A program made the translations under genes and the position numbers. From Clostridium yunnanense (GTDB lineage: Bacteria; Bacillota; Clostridia; Clostridiales; Clostridiaceae): a DNA stretch of 64,000 nucleotides. Within the stretch, counting starts at the first letter, position 1, and the number at the start of each line of letters is the position of its first letter. Shown in pieces: positions 45,624 to 53,878 of this stretch. Location: the NCBI RefSeq assembly GCF_016595795.1, contig NZ_JAENHN010000028.1:62001-126000 (forward strand). Direction: 5' to 3'. The notes beneath the pieces were generated by a model that worked only from the letters and a program-made list of their open reading frames with translations, was not told the origin of the DNA and ran no database searches.

Positions 45624-46568
45624 ATGAATATAGTAGAGGTAAATAACATAACAAAGAGATTTAACGATAAACTCGTTTTAGACAATGTTTCGTTTAATAT
45701 AAAAAAGGGTGAGATATTCGGATTACTTGGACCTAATGGAGCTGGAAAATCTACTCTTATAAATCTAATGGTTGGACTTTTAAAGATGGATAAGGGGCAG
45801 GTTATAATTGGTGGAAATGACATAAGCAAAGAGACAATTAGGGCTAAAGAAAGAATAGGTCTTGTACCTCAAGAAATTGCATTGTTCGAAAGTTTAAATG
45901 CAAAAGAAAACTTAGAGTACTGGGGAGGTCTTTACGGATTAAAAGGTAAACTTCTTAAGGAAAGAATAGATGAGGCTATAGAGATATCAGCGCTTAAAGA
46001 TCACTTGAAGAATCCTGTAAAGAAGTATTCAGGTGGCATGAAGAGGAGATTAAATATCGCAGCAGCTATGATGCATCACCCAGAAGTACTAATAATGGAT
46101 GAGCCTACTGTAGGGGTAGACCCACAATCAAGAAATCATATATTCGAAGTTGTTAAAAAGATGAATAAAGATTTTAGTACTTCAATCATATACACATCTC
46201 ATTATATGGAAGAAGTTGAACTTCTATGTGATAACATTCTTATCTTAGATTTAGGAAAGGAAGTTGCATATGGAAGTAAGGAAGAGTTAAAGAGAATGGT
46301 AACCAGTGATAAGGTAATCAAGATAAAAGCTTTAGGAAAGTTAGAGGAATTGGCTTTTGCAATGAAGAAGCTTCAAAATATAAGAGGTACTGAAGTTATA
46401 AACGATGAAATCAAGGTAATATGTAATGAGGTAATGACTATAAATGAAATACTTCAGGTTATATCAGAGTATAAGATTTCAGTGAAAAATATAGGAATTG
46501 AAGAACCTAGCTTAGAAGAAGTATTCTTAACACTTACAGGCAAGAATCTTAGGGATGAGGAGAAGTAA
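45624..46568 (+). CDS. ABC transporter ATP-binding protein (LnrL-like)
   Basis: This 314-residue ATPase has Walker A GPNGAGKST, Q-loop PQEIALFES, signature YSGGMKRRLN, Walker B VLIMDEPTVGVDP and the H-loop TSHYMEEVE. The ~85-residue C-terminal extension ends EEPSLEEVFLTLTGKNLRD, as in drug- and antibiotic-export ATPases. It powers the two permeases that follow (2-base gap, then overlapping). AAGGAGG precedes ATG 45624. Adjacent to a NarL-type two-component system in Lnr-like order. Confidence 0.93.
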   Translation: MNIVEVNNITKRFNDKLVLDNVSFNIKKGEIFGLLGPNGAGKSTLINLMVGLLKMDKGQVIIGGNDISKETIRAKERIGLVPQEIALFESLNAKENLEYWGGLYGLKGKLLKERIDEAIEISALKDHLKNPVKKYSGGMKRRLNIAAAMMHHPEVLIMDEPTVGVDPQSRNHIFEVVKKMNKDFSTSIIYTSHYMEEVELLCDNILILDLGKEVAYGSKEELKRMVTSDKVIKIKALGKLEELAFAMKKLQNIRGTEVINDEIKVICNEVMTINEILQVISEYKISVKNIGIEEPSLEEVFLTLTGKNLRDEEK

Positions 46569-46570
46569 AA

Positions 46571-47707
46571 ATGAATCTTTTGACAGAGATAAGAAAGAAT
46601 TTGATATCATTTATTAGACAAAACAAGATAATATTTATACTATTTATAATCTGCCCTATGATTGGGGCATACGTATATGGTGTAATGCAAGAAGATGTAT
46701 TTTCAGGCAAAAGTTCCTTTGAGCCTATAACGGTTGAGTTTCAATATGATAAAACCTCACTGGAAGGAAAAGTTTTAGAGGGGATGTTGAGTACAAAAGA
46801 GGTTAAGAATTTTATAAATAGCGAAGCTAAGGACGATATAAAGTGCAAAGTAGTTATAGATAAAACATTCAACGATATAGAAATAGAAAAGATATCTGGT
46901 TCAGATAGCAGCCTAGATATGGTTCAAAGTTTTATGAGAACTTTTTCTGATAATATTAATCAATACAAGGTATTGTATAAGAATATAGAGGGTGTAAGTT
47001 CAAATGATCAAGAAAAAAAGGCATTAACAAACAATATAATCGGTAAACTGCAGGAAATACAGAAGGTTGCTTCAGTTAAAGATAAGATAATACAAGGATA
47101 TAAGTCTTTAGGTTCAAGAGAATATTACACAATATCAATATTTAGTTTTTCATCCACTATGATAATGCTTACTTTAATAAAACTGTTTTATAAAGAAAAG
47201 AGAATAGGAATATTGAGAAGAGCCTTTTCAACTCCTAATAAAAAGACAAATTATTTAGCTGGATATTTAAGTTCATCTTTTATAATTGTATTTATTATTA
47301 ATGTAGCCTATATATTAATAAATAGAATTTTAGGAATAGCCTTTACCACATCAATATTATGGATACTGATTACAGTTATTCTTCAAAGCCTGCTTCAAGC
47401 ATCTGTGATAGGTTTTATAATAGCTTTTGTAAAAAGTGAAAAGGTAAGCAACGCAATAATCTCTGCTGCTACGGCTTTACAACTAATGATCGGAGGAGTT
47501 TTCTATAGTATAGATATGACAGGGTCTAGTGTTTTAAAAGTAATATCTAACTTTTCTCCTAATACACTAATAATAAATTCATACAAAAACTTAGCTATAG
47601 TTAGTGGAGATTATGGGGCATTAAACCAGATTATAATTATGTTATTGGTTGCTGCTCTATTCTTAGTTATAAGTTTTATTAAAATCAATATTGTATGGGA
47701 GGACTAA
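46571..47707 (+). CDS. ABC-2 type permease, first subunit (LnrM-like)
   Basis: This protein has 378 residues. One N-terminal membrane helix (~17-37) is followed by an extracellular domain of ~140 residues and then five membrane helices, the standard ABC-2/DrrB-like export permease layout. It starts two bases after the ATPase, with GAGGAGAAG as the ribosome binding site inside that gene's end. Its stop lies inside the ribosome binding region of the second permease, indicating translational coupling. Confidence 0.85.
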   Translation: MNLLTEIRKNLISFIRQNKIIFILFIICPMIGAYVYGVMQEDVFSGKSSFEPITVEFQYDKTSLEGKVLEGMLSTKEVKNFINSEAKDDIKCKVVIDKTFNDIEIEKISGSDSSLDMVQSFMRTFSDNINQYKVLYKNIEGVSSNDQEKKALTNNIIGKLQEIQKVASVKDKIIQGYKSLGSREYYTISIFSFSSTMIMLTLIKLFYKEKRIGILRRAFSTPNKKTNYLAGYLSSSFIIVFIINVAYILINRILGIAFTTSILWILITVILQSLLQASVIGFIIAFVKSEKVSNAIISAATALQLMIGGVFYSIDMTGSSVLKVISNFSPNTLIINSYKNLAIVSGDYGALNQIIIMLLVAALFLVISFIKINIVWED

Positions 47708-47709
47708 CC

Positions 47710-48786
47710 ATGAGGTTTTTGATATTATTAAAAAGTAATTTAAAGAGATTAATTAAAAATAAAACCACAATGATAGCGACAGTTGCTATTCCATTTAGCA
47801 TAATTCTAGCTTTAGGGTTTTTATTTAATAATATAATTGGGTCTGATAGTAAAAGTGTTGTTGTTAACATGGATAAAGGAAGCTATGGAAGTGAGTTTGT
47901 TAAAGAGATACAAAGTAATACTAAGATAGAAGTTTGCGATAAGAATGAAGCAACTAAAAAGTTGAAGAATAAAAACATAAGTGTATTTTATGAGATACCT
48001 GAAGACTTTTCAGCTAAACTGGAAAAGGGAGAAAAACCACAGATATTTTCATATAAATCCGAAAATAATTCTGAGTTTGGAAATTTTCAATTAAATGCAG
48101 ATTCACTCATTAATCATATGCTTCTAAGAAATGAATTTAAGAATAATAATAAAGATGTAAGTTTAAAAGCATTAAGTTATGAAGATTCTAATATCACTAT
48201 TAAAGGAAATGACAAGAATAGCTTGGGAGATACTATGGTTCTTAACCTAATAATAAGCTTTGCTTTATTTAGTTCAATCGGTATATCTATGGAATTGTTT
48301 CACCTAAGTGAGCAGAATATATTAGTAAGAAGTTTTACTACTGCTAATAAACCAGGAGTGATAATTGGAGCTGTATTAGCTGCGATGTTTATAATATCAG
48401 CAGTGTCTTATAGTTCGATTTATATGCTAAGTGCTTTATTCAATTCTCATAATATGATTGCAAAAGCCCCTATAGCAATACTAAATATAACATGTTTAGC
48501 ATTAGTATCTTTAAGTTTAGGTATCCTTGTTACTAGAATGGTAAAAGGAGAGAGTTATATTAATGTAGCGTTGCAGATAATTGTTGGAGTAACTTGTTTC
48601 GTCGGTGGAAGCTTTATGCCTTATGAATTATTACCTAAATCTATAACTGCATTTTCTAAGTTTACCCCTCAATACTGGGCTATACAGTCAATAAATACTC
48701 AAAAGCCAGAGTATGCTTTGATAGTATTATTATTCTCAGTAGCATTGTTTACTGCTGGAACCTTTAAAGTTAGAAAAATAGCGTAG
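47710..48786 (+). CDS. ABC-2 type permease, second subunit (LnrN-like)
   Basis: The start ATG 47710 follows GGGAGG; an ATG at 47695 is part of that site. The protein has 358 residues with the same topology as its neighbour: one helix (~20-40), an outer domain, then five helices, including the late GGSFMPYELLPKSITAFSKF with TPQYWAI that is typical of ABC-2 exporters. The two permeases probably form the membrane heterodimer. The gene ends 60 bases before a strong hairpin. Confidence 0.85.
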   Translation: MRFLILLKSNLKRLIKNKTTMIATVAIPFSIILALGFLFNNIIGSDSKSVVVNMDKGSYGSEFVKEIQSNTKIEVCDKNEATKKLKNKNISVFYEIPEDFSAKLEKGEKPQIFSYKSENNSEFGNFQLNADSLINHMLLRNEFKNNNKDVSLKALSYEDSNITIKGNDKNSLGDTMVLNLIISFALFSSIGISMELFHLSEQNILVRSFTTANKPGVIIGAVLAAMFIISAVSYSSIYMLSALFNSHNMIAKAPIAILNITCLALVSLSLGILVTRMVKGESYINVALQIIVGVTCFVGGSFMPYELLPKSITAFSKFTPQYWAIQSINTQKPEYALIVLLFSVALFTAGTFKVRKIA

Positions 48787-48847
48787 TTTTCATTTAAGTA
48801 ATTGGGATTAAAACAATAAAAGATATGGCCTTTAAGTATTAAAGGTA

Positions 48848-48887
48848 TTGAAAGAACTCTGCTGGGTTGTGAGCAGAGTTCTTTCAA
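48848..48887. terminator. Hairpin between the ABC operon and the aldo/keto reductase gene
   Basis: Perfect 16-bp arms TTGAAAGAACTCTGCT and AGCAGAGTTCTTTCAA have an 8-base loop between convergent genes. No strong T-run is present on either strand. Confidence 0.7.
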
Positions 48888-48940
48888 TATAAGTATTATT
48901 ATATCTATAATAATTAAAAATATAAGCTTATCTAAATAAG

Positions 48941-49933
48941 TTATTTAGTGATTTCATCTATTAATCTAAGCTCTTCTTCTGAGAAGTCTAGGTTATTTAC
49001 TACCTGAACATTTTCTATTATTTGAGAAGTTTTACTTGCACCTATAAGTGCAGAAGTAACCTTTCCATTTCTTAAAACCCATGCAAGTGACATCTGAGCA
49101 AGAGATTGATTTCTATTTTGTGCTATATCATTAAGCTTTTTTATTTTTTCAACCTTTTCTGCAGTTATTGCATCAGAATTTAGGAACGGAGAAGTTGGGT
49201 TAGCTGCTCTAGAATCTTGAGGAACTCCGTTGACATATTTATTTGTCAATAATCCTTGAGCAAGAGGGCAAAATGCTATAGAGCCTATTCCTTCTTCCTC
49301 TAAAACTTCTTGTAGTCCGTCTTCAATCCATCTATCAAACATTGAATATCTTGGTTGATGAATAAGGCAAGGAGTTCCAAGTTCTTTCAATATCTTAGAA
49401 GCTTTTTCTGTTTGTTCAGCACTATAGTTTGATATACCTACATATAAGGCTTTACCTTGTCTAACTACTTGATCTAAAGCCATCATAGTTTCTTCAACAG
49501 GAGTATTTGGATCTGGTCTATGAGAGTAGAATATGTCAACATAATCTAAATTCATTCTTTTCAAACTTTGATCTAAACTTGATATTAAATATTTCCTTGA
49601 TCCCCAGTCACCATAAGGGCCTGGCCACATTCCGTAACCAGCTTTAGTAGATATAACTAGCTCATCTCTATACCCAGAAAGCTCAGAGTGAAGGATTCTT
49701 CCAAAGTTCTCTTCAGCAGATCCTGGAGGTGGTCCGTAGTTATTTGCTAAATCAAAATGTGTTATTCCTAAATCAAAAGATGTGGTTATTAATCTTTTTT
49801 GGTTTTCTAAGGTGTCTACGCCACCGAAGTTATGCCATAGACCAAGAGATATTGCAGGTAGCTTTAGACCGCTTTTCCCACATCTATTATATTTCATATT
49901 ATTATATCTTGAGTTTGATGGAGTATGTGCCAT
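48941..49933 (-). CDS. Aldo/keto reductase, YghZ (L-glyceraldehyde 3-phosphate reductase)-like
   Basis: This 330-residue protein follows E. coli YghZ closely in its N-terminal half: YNRCGKSGLKLPAISLGLWH, then FDLGITHFDLANNYGPPPGS, AEENFGR and WPGPYGDWGSRKYL. Catalytic D, Y, K and H of the AKR fold are present (DLANNYG; STKAGY; FYSHR). YghZ reduces L-glyceraldehyde 3-phosphate and methylglyoxal with NADPH, suggesting carbonyl detoxification. GGGGGAAA precedes ATG 49933. Monocistronic. Confidence 0.9.
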   Translation of the reverse strand: MAHTPSNSRYNNMKYNRCGKSGLKLPAISLGLWHNFGGVDTLENQKRLITTSFDLGITHFDLANNYGPPPGSAEENFGRILHSELSGYRDELVISTKAGYGMWPGPYGDWGSRKYLISSLDQSLKRMNLDYVDIFYSHRPDPNTPVEETMMALDQVVRQGKALYVGISNYSAEQTEKASKILKELGTPCLIHQPRYSMFDRWIEDGLQEVLEEEGIGSIAFCPLAQGLLTNKYVNGVPQDSRAANPTSPFLNSDAITAEKVEKIKKLNDIAQNRNQSLAQMSLAWVLRNGKVTSALIGASKTSQIIENVQVVNNLDFSEEELRLIDEITK

Positions 49934-50066
49934 GAGTTTTCCCCCTTTAATATGAATATTTATAAAAGATAACTTTGCTTAAACATGCAAAACACTATTG
50001 ATAATGTTTACATTATACCATTATGTATGTATAAAGTATATATTTTACATGTGGCAATAAGATTAA

Positions 50067-50104
50067 GACTGTACCATTTCAATCCGAAATATATTTTTAA
50101 ATTC
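50067..50104 (+). repeat. Family B palindromic repeat, partial copy
   Basis: GACTGTACCATTTCAATCCG and the following AAATATATTTTTAAA match the left part of the 35165-35260 element with a few changes. The right arm is missing, and repeat A copy 3 begins 25 bases later. Confidence 0.65.
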
Positions 50105-50129
50105 TAAAAGTCTTTAAATAAAAACAAAA

Positions 50130-50222
50130 TTTACTTGCCTGCCAGTTTTTCCTCATATGTATTGGGAAAGGCAGATGCGCAAAAAAAGTTCGCTGAAGAA
50201 AGGGGCTTCAGCGAATTTTCTA
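50130..50222 (+). repeat. Family A dispersed repeat, copy 3
   Basis: CTGCCAG...TTTCC...GGAAAGGCAG, then GATGCGC and A7, and TTCGCTGAAG...CTTCAGCGAA. The second stem has base changes on both sides compared with copies 1 and 2. The T-run is shortened to TTTTC. Confidence 0.85.
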
Positions 50223-50240
50223 GTGAAATAATCGTATGTT

Positions 50241-50501
50241 CTATAATAATGCAGTATCAAATACTTGCTTTATTTTTTCTTTTGTTGCAACGCCTTCATG
50301 TACCTTCTCTCCATTAATATAATAAGTTGGTACATAATAATAATCGTACTGATCTGCTAGATCTGGTTCTAAGTTTTCATCAATAGTTTTTATTTCTATA
50401 TCTGAATATGCTGGATTCTCTTGTTCAAGCTCTTTCATCCAGTTTATTGCTTGTTTGCAGTAAGGGCAGGATTTCATCATAAAAAATAGCACTGGTCTCA
50501 T
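50241..50501 (-). CDS. Glutaredoxin/thioredoxin-like protein
   Basis: This is an 86-residue thioredoxin-fold protein with the redox motif SCPYCKQAINWMKEL (C12/C15) and the cis-proline region YVPTYYINGEKVHEGVATKE. Size and CPYC favour a glutaredoxin-like disulfide reductase; clostridia often lack glutathione, so the electron donor is uncertain. AGGTGGTGAG precedes ATG 50501. It is convergent with no gene, and repeat A copy 3 lies immediately downstream. Confidence 0.88.
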   Translation of the reverse strand: MRPVLFFMMKSCPYCKQAINWMKELEQENPAYSDIEIKTIDENLEPDLADQYDYYYVPTYYINGEKVHEGVATKEKIKQVFDTALL

Positions 50502-50706
50502 ATAATCTCACCACCTTAAATAAGTAATTTTTATATATTATACCTCTCTATTTAAGTTTTTATCAATATTATAGTGTGTTATTATTAAAGATATACAACT
50601 TTAATAAATATAGAATATAAATTTAATTGTAATAAGTGCGTAAGGCTTATAAGAGTGATAACTTACTCTATAATAATATTCAATTTTGTATTTGGGGAGG
50701 AAAACT

Positions 50707-51750
50707 ATGTTAAATAAATTTATTGATTTAAGAAGTGATACAGTAACACAACCAACAGAAGCAATGAGAGAGGCTATGTTCAAGGCGATGGTTGGAGATG
50801 ATGTATACGGTGATGACCCTACAGTAAATGAACTTGAAAAATACGCTGCAGAGCTAGTAGGAATGGAAGCGGCATTGTTTGTGCCAAGTGGAACTTTTGG
50901 TAATCAATTAGCGCTTTTTACTCATTGTAGAAGAGGAGAAGAAGTTATTCTCGGAGAAGACTGCCATATAGTGGCTCATGAAGTTGGAGCTGCAGCTGTT
51001 ATAGCAGGTGTGCAACTAAGAGCTCTTCCTACAGAGAGAGGAAGAATGAATTTAGATAAGATAAGAGATACTATAAGAACTGAAGATATTCATTTTCCAG
51101 AAACATCATTGATTTGTGTTGAAAATGCTTATTCAAATGGAGCTGTAGTAGGCCTAGATTATATACAAGAAATAAGCCATATAGCAAAGAAAAATAATCT
51201 TAAGGTTCACTTAGATGGAGCAAGATTGTTTAATGCAGCAGCATTTTTAAAGGTAGAAGCCAAAGAGATTACAAGGTATTGTGATTCAGTAATGTTCTGC
51301 TTATCAAAGGGGCTTTGTGCGCCAGTAGGATCTATTCTAGCAGGTAATAAGGAATTCATAGATAAGGCTAGAAAAAAGAGAAAATTAATGGGTGGTGGAC
51401 TTAGACAAGCTGGTTTCTTAGCAGCGGCAGGGTTAATTGCTTTAAAGGATATGACTAATAGGCTTAGTGAGGATCATGAAAATGCTGTGTATCTAGCAGA
51501 TGAACTTGAAAAGATTGAAGGGATTAAAGTAGATAGAGACAATTTAGATATAAATATGGTTTTCTTTACTATGGATAAAGTTAAAGATATATCGGATGAA
51601 ATAGTTAAGCATTTTAATAATAGCAATATAAAAATAAATGGACAAGAAGGTGGGAAACTAAGATTTGTTACTCATTATTGGGTTTCAAAAGAAGATATAG
51701 ATTATACTATAAGTACTTTAAATAGCTTTTTGAATAATAGTGGTAAATAG
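50707..51750 (+). CDS. ltaE: Low-specificity L-threonine aldolase
   Basis: ATG 50707 after GGGGAGG gives 347 residues. It is a fold-type I PLP enzyme splitting threonine or allo-threonine to glycine and acetaldehyde. FIDLRSDTVTQPTEAMREAM at the N-terminus, GDDVYGDDPTVNELE, the PLP-binding HLDGARLFNAA and the Schiff-base lysine in MFCLSKGLCAPVGS are diagnostic. Length is typical. Monocistronic with a terminator shared with the next minus-strand gene. Confidence 0.96.
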   Translation: MLNKFIDLRSDTVTQPTEAMREAMFKAMVGDDVYGDDPTVNELEKYAAELVGMEAALFVPSGTFGNQLALFTHCRRGEEVILGEDCHIVAHEVGAAAVIAGVQLRALPTERGRMNLDKIRDTIRTEDIHFPETSLICVENAYSNGAVVGLDYIQEISHIAKKNNLKVHLDGARLFNAAAFLKVEAKEITRYCDSVMFCLSKGLCAPVGSILAGNKEFIDKARKKRKLMGGGLRQAGFLAAAGLIALKDMTNRLSEDHENAVYLADELEKIEGIKVDRDNLDINMVFFTMDKVKDISDEIVKHFNNSNIKINGQEGGKLRFVTHYWVSKEDIDYTISTLNSFLNNSGK

Positions 51751-51815
51751 CATATTAATTCATAATAAAGTATTCAAGCTTTAATTTAAATTAAAATGGA
51801 ATGAAATTTTAACTG

Positions 51816-51854
51816 ATAAGATGGATCATTAGATAAAAATGGTCCATCTTATTT
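51816..51854. terminator. Bidirectional terminator after ltaE
   Basis: ATAAGATGGATCATT pairs with AATGGTCCATCTTAT (one mismatch) between convergent genes, followed by a T-rich tract. Confidence 0.75.
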
Positions 51855-51859
51855 ACTTT

Positions 51860-52378
51860 TTATTTATCAAAATTAATATCAACTTCTTTATTCATAGTTC
51901 CGTCAATCTTTAAATGTACAATATTTTTATCTTTTTGTGTTAAAGTATATTCTTTGTTTGTAAATGGTCTATCTGCCTCATTGGCTGTAAAAGAAATATG
52001 CAAACTTTTCTTGAAAACCCCAAAACTTTTTCTATATAAATCTGATTGAACTAATCTAAATTTGAAGGTTTCCATAACTACTAAAGTATTTTTATTATCA
52101 GGTGTCTTTATATGAACTTCCTTGGTATCATACTTAAACATTAATATTACTAAATTTAATACTATCAATGAAAGTGATATAGGATAAACTATAGTTTTCC
52201 AACGTTTCCTTGCAGCTACGAGTGAACTTATTAGTGTACAAAAGTTTATAATATCTATGCTATATAAACCTAATAACTTGAGTCCATATGATAGTTCTAG
52301 TATAAGTAAGGCTATTCGAATAATTAGAAAAACACAGAAAAGGTATAAAGGTATCTTATGTCCTTTTAATCTAAACAA
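51860..52378 (-). CDS. Membrane protein of unknown function with C-terminal outer domain
   Basis: This 172-residue protein is unrecognised. Three membrane segments occur at about residues 10-32, 38-55 and 63-82, followed by a ~85-residue soluble domain that would face outside. This domain is rich in beta-type sequence (HIKTPDNKNTLVVMETFKFR) and resembles small clostridial membrane proteins with an extracytoplasmic tail, but no named domain is identified. AGGAGG precedes ATG 52378. It stands alone, divergent from the M15 peptidase gene. Confidence 0.65.
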   Translation of the reverse strand: MFRLKGHKIPLYLFCVFLIIRIALLILELSYGLKLLGLYSIDIINFCTLISSLVAARKRWKTIVYPISLSLIVLNLVILMFKYDTKEVHIKTPDNKNTLVVMETFKFRLVQSDLYRKSFGVFKKSLHISFTANEADRPFTNKEYTLTQKDKNIVHLKIDGTMNKEVDINFDK

Positions 52379-52587
52379 TTTTTCACCTCCTTAATTAGGT
52401 AATATTATATAAAGAATATTTAATATATTGGTTACAAAAAACTTTAATAATTAATATATAAACACTAATAAATATACGAAAATATAAATATAATTTTAGG
52501 GCTTTATAATTAACTTGTATTAAAAAAATATGCCTTGGAAACTGTGGTAAATATACCTACACATATGAATTTATTATGTGGAAAATA

Positions 52588-52640
52588 TATAAATGAAAGT
52601 CTTAATGTTAAAGAATATAACATTAAGACTTTCATTTATA
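52588..52640. repeat. Perfect 23-bp inverted repeat
   Basis: The arms 52588-52610 and 52618-52640 are exact reverse complements with a 7-base loop AAGAATA. The inner part reads AAAGTCTTAATGTTA / TAACATTAAGACTTT. There is no T-run, and family C element 1 follows with no gap. Confidence 0.85.
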
Positions 52641-52746
52641 TATAGATAATCCAGTTCAATCTAGTAAAACTAAGTGATATTTCTGTTAAATATTAATGTG
52701 ATAGGACTATGAAATATATATTTCACTTCGAACTGGTTTATCTATA
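52641..52746. repeat. Family C palindrome-ended element, copy 1
   Basis: This 106-bp unit has terminal arms TATAGATAATCCAGTTC and GAACTGGTTTATCTATA (one mismatch). Its interior is about 75-80% identical by eye to 63155-63260, for example a shared GATATTTCTGTTAA and TATTAATG. Confidence 0.85.
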
Positions 52747-52866
52747 CTAATGAATTTTAATAGCTTACTTATATAATATCTTCATTAGTAAAGGTTAAAT
52801 TTCAATAATGGTCTTAAATTAAAAGATTAAGACTACTTTAAATATTTAGTAGGGGTGATGAAGTTC

Positions 52867-53763
52867 ATGAAAAAAAAGATAATTCCAGTAATATTAATGG
52901 TTTGTTTACTGTTTTCCTATGAAGCGAGAGCTAAAATAAAAGAATCTGATTATAATATAACAATGAAGCAAGATTTACTAACTCTCATGATGGCATATCC
53001 TGCTTACATAACAGGAGTGGAAAAAAATAATGAAAATGTGTATATAGTTATGAAGTCAGGGAAGAAAATCATTTATGATGATAAAAAACAAAAAACTTTT
53101 GAGCAAAAGTTAGCGAATCCAGATCTCCAAGATATGCTTGAACAGATTTATCCACTTGAATCAATAGATGGTGTTGTAGCAGATAAATTTGACCCAGGAA
53201 GAATGAGAGTTTATGAATTATTACATGATGTATATGGGCATAGTAAAGGTGAAATAGAAAAAAATTTAAAGTCAGTGGCAGGAGGAATGCAGTTTAATGT
53301 ACAAAATGATGCTGCAAGAAACCTAAATACCGTTATAAAGTCACTTAATGAATTAACTAAGTCTAATGGTAAGGCAGCCTCAGATATATATCCATTCAAC
53401 GGAACTTATAATTATAGAATAATAGCTGGAACAGGAAGATTAAGTCCTCATGCTTTTGGTATTGCAATAGATCTTAATAGAGACTCAAGAGACTACTGGC
53501 AATGGGCTTCTTTAGAACAAGGAGATAAGAGAATAAAAGGATATACAAAGGAGATACCTAAGATATTTGAAGCCAATAACTTTATATGGGGAGGAAAGTG
53601 GAGACATTTTGATATACTTCACTACGAGTATAGACCGGAGATTATAATTAAAGCAAAATATTTTGGTAGTAAAGATGAGAAGTTTGATAACTGGTGGGGA
53701 AAGGTACCAACTAATGATGAAAACATAAAGTCCTTTATAGATATGATAGAAAAAAGTTTATAA
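52867..53763 (+). CDS. Exported M15-family D-Ala-D-Ala carboxypeptidase-like protein
   Basis: ATG 52867 after AGGGGTG gives 298 residues with a signal peptide (KKKIIPVILMVCLLFSYEARA). The C-terminal half carries the M15 (VanY-like) zinc site: SPHAFGIAIDLN (H and D ligands) and WGGKWRHFDILHYEY with the final histidine and catalytic E. It probably trims peptidoglycan peptides outside the membrane. The ~130-residue N-terminal part has no named domain. It heads a run of cell-surface genes continuing to 58.7 kb. Confidence 0.87.
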   Translation: MKKKIIPVILMVCLLFSYEARAKIKESDYNITMKQDLLTLMMAYPAYITGVEKNNENVYIVMKSGKKIIYDDKKQKTFEQKLANPDLQDMLEQIYPLESIDGVVADKFDPGRMRVYELLHDVYGHSKGEIEKNLKSVAGGMQFNVQNDAARNLNTVIKSLNELTKSNGKAASDIYPFNGTYNYRIIAGTGRLSPHAFGIAIDLNRDSRDYWQWASLEQGDKRIKGYTKEIPKIFEANNFIWGGKWRHFDILHYEYRPEIIIKAKYFGSKDEKFDNWWGKVPTNDENIKSFIDMIEKSL

Positions 53764-53878
53764 ATATATTCTGCAATGTATAAAAAGTATCATCAAGTCT
53801 TATGATAAGAACTAAGGACGGAATGATAAATCTATATTTTTAAATCACTTAAATATTAGTGTAAAAGGTGGTTTTATA

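Larger units (their letters stand above)
52379..52866. other. Large divergent intergenic region with structured elements
   Basis: This 488-base gap contains a perfect 23-bp-arm hairpin (52588-52640) directly joined to family C element 1 (52641-52746). The rest is plain AT-rich DNA holding the two gene promoters. No ORF with a ribosome binding site is seen. Confidence 0.6.

Noticed and set aside
50135-50317. 60-codon plus-strand ORF starting inside repeat A copy 3
   Set aside because: There is no ribosome binding site, and its second half is antisense to the glutaredoxin-like gene.
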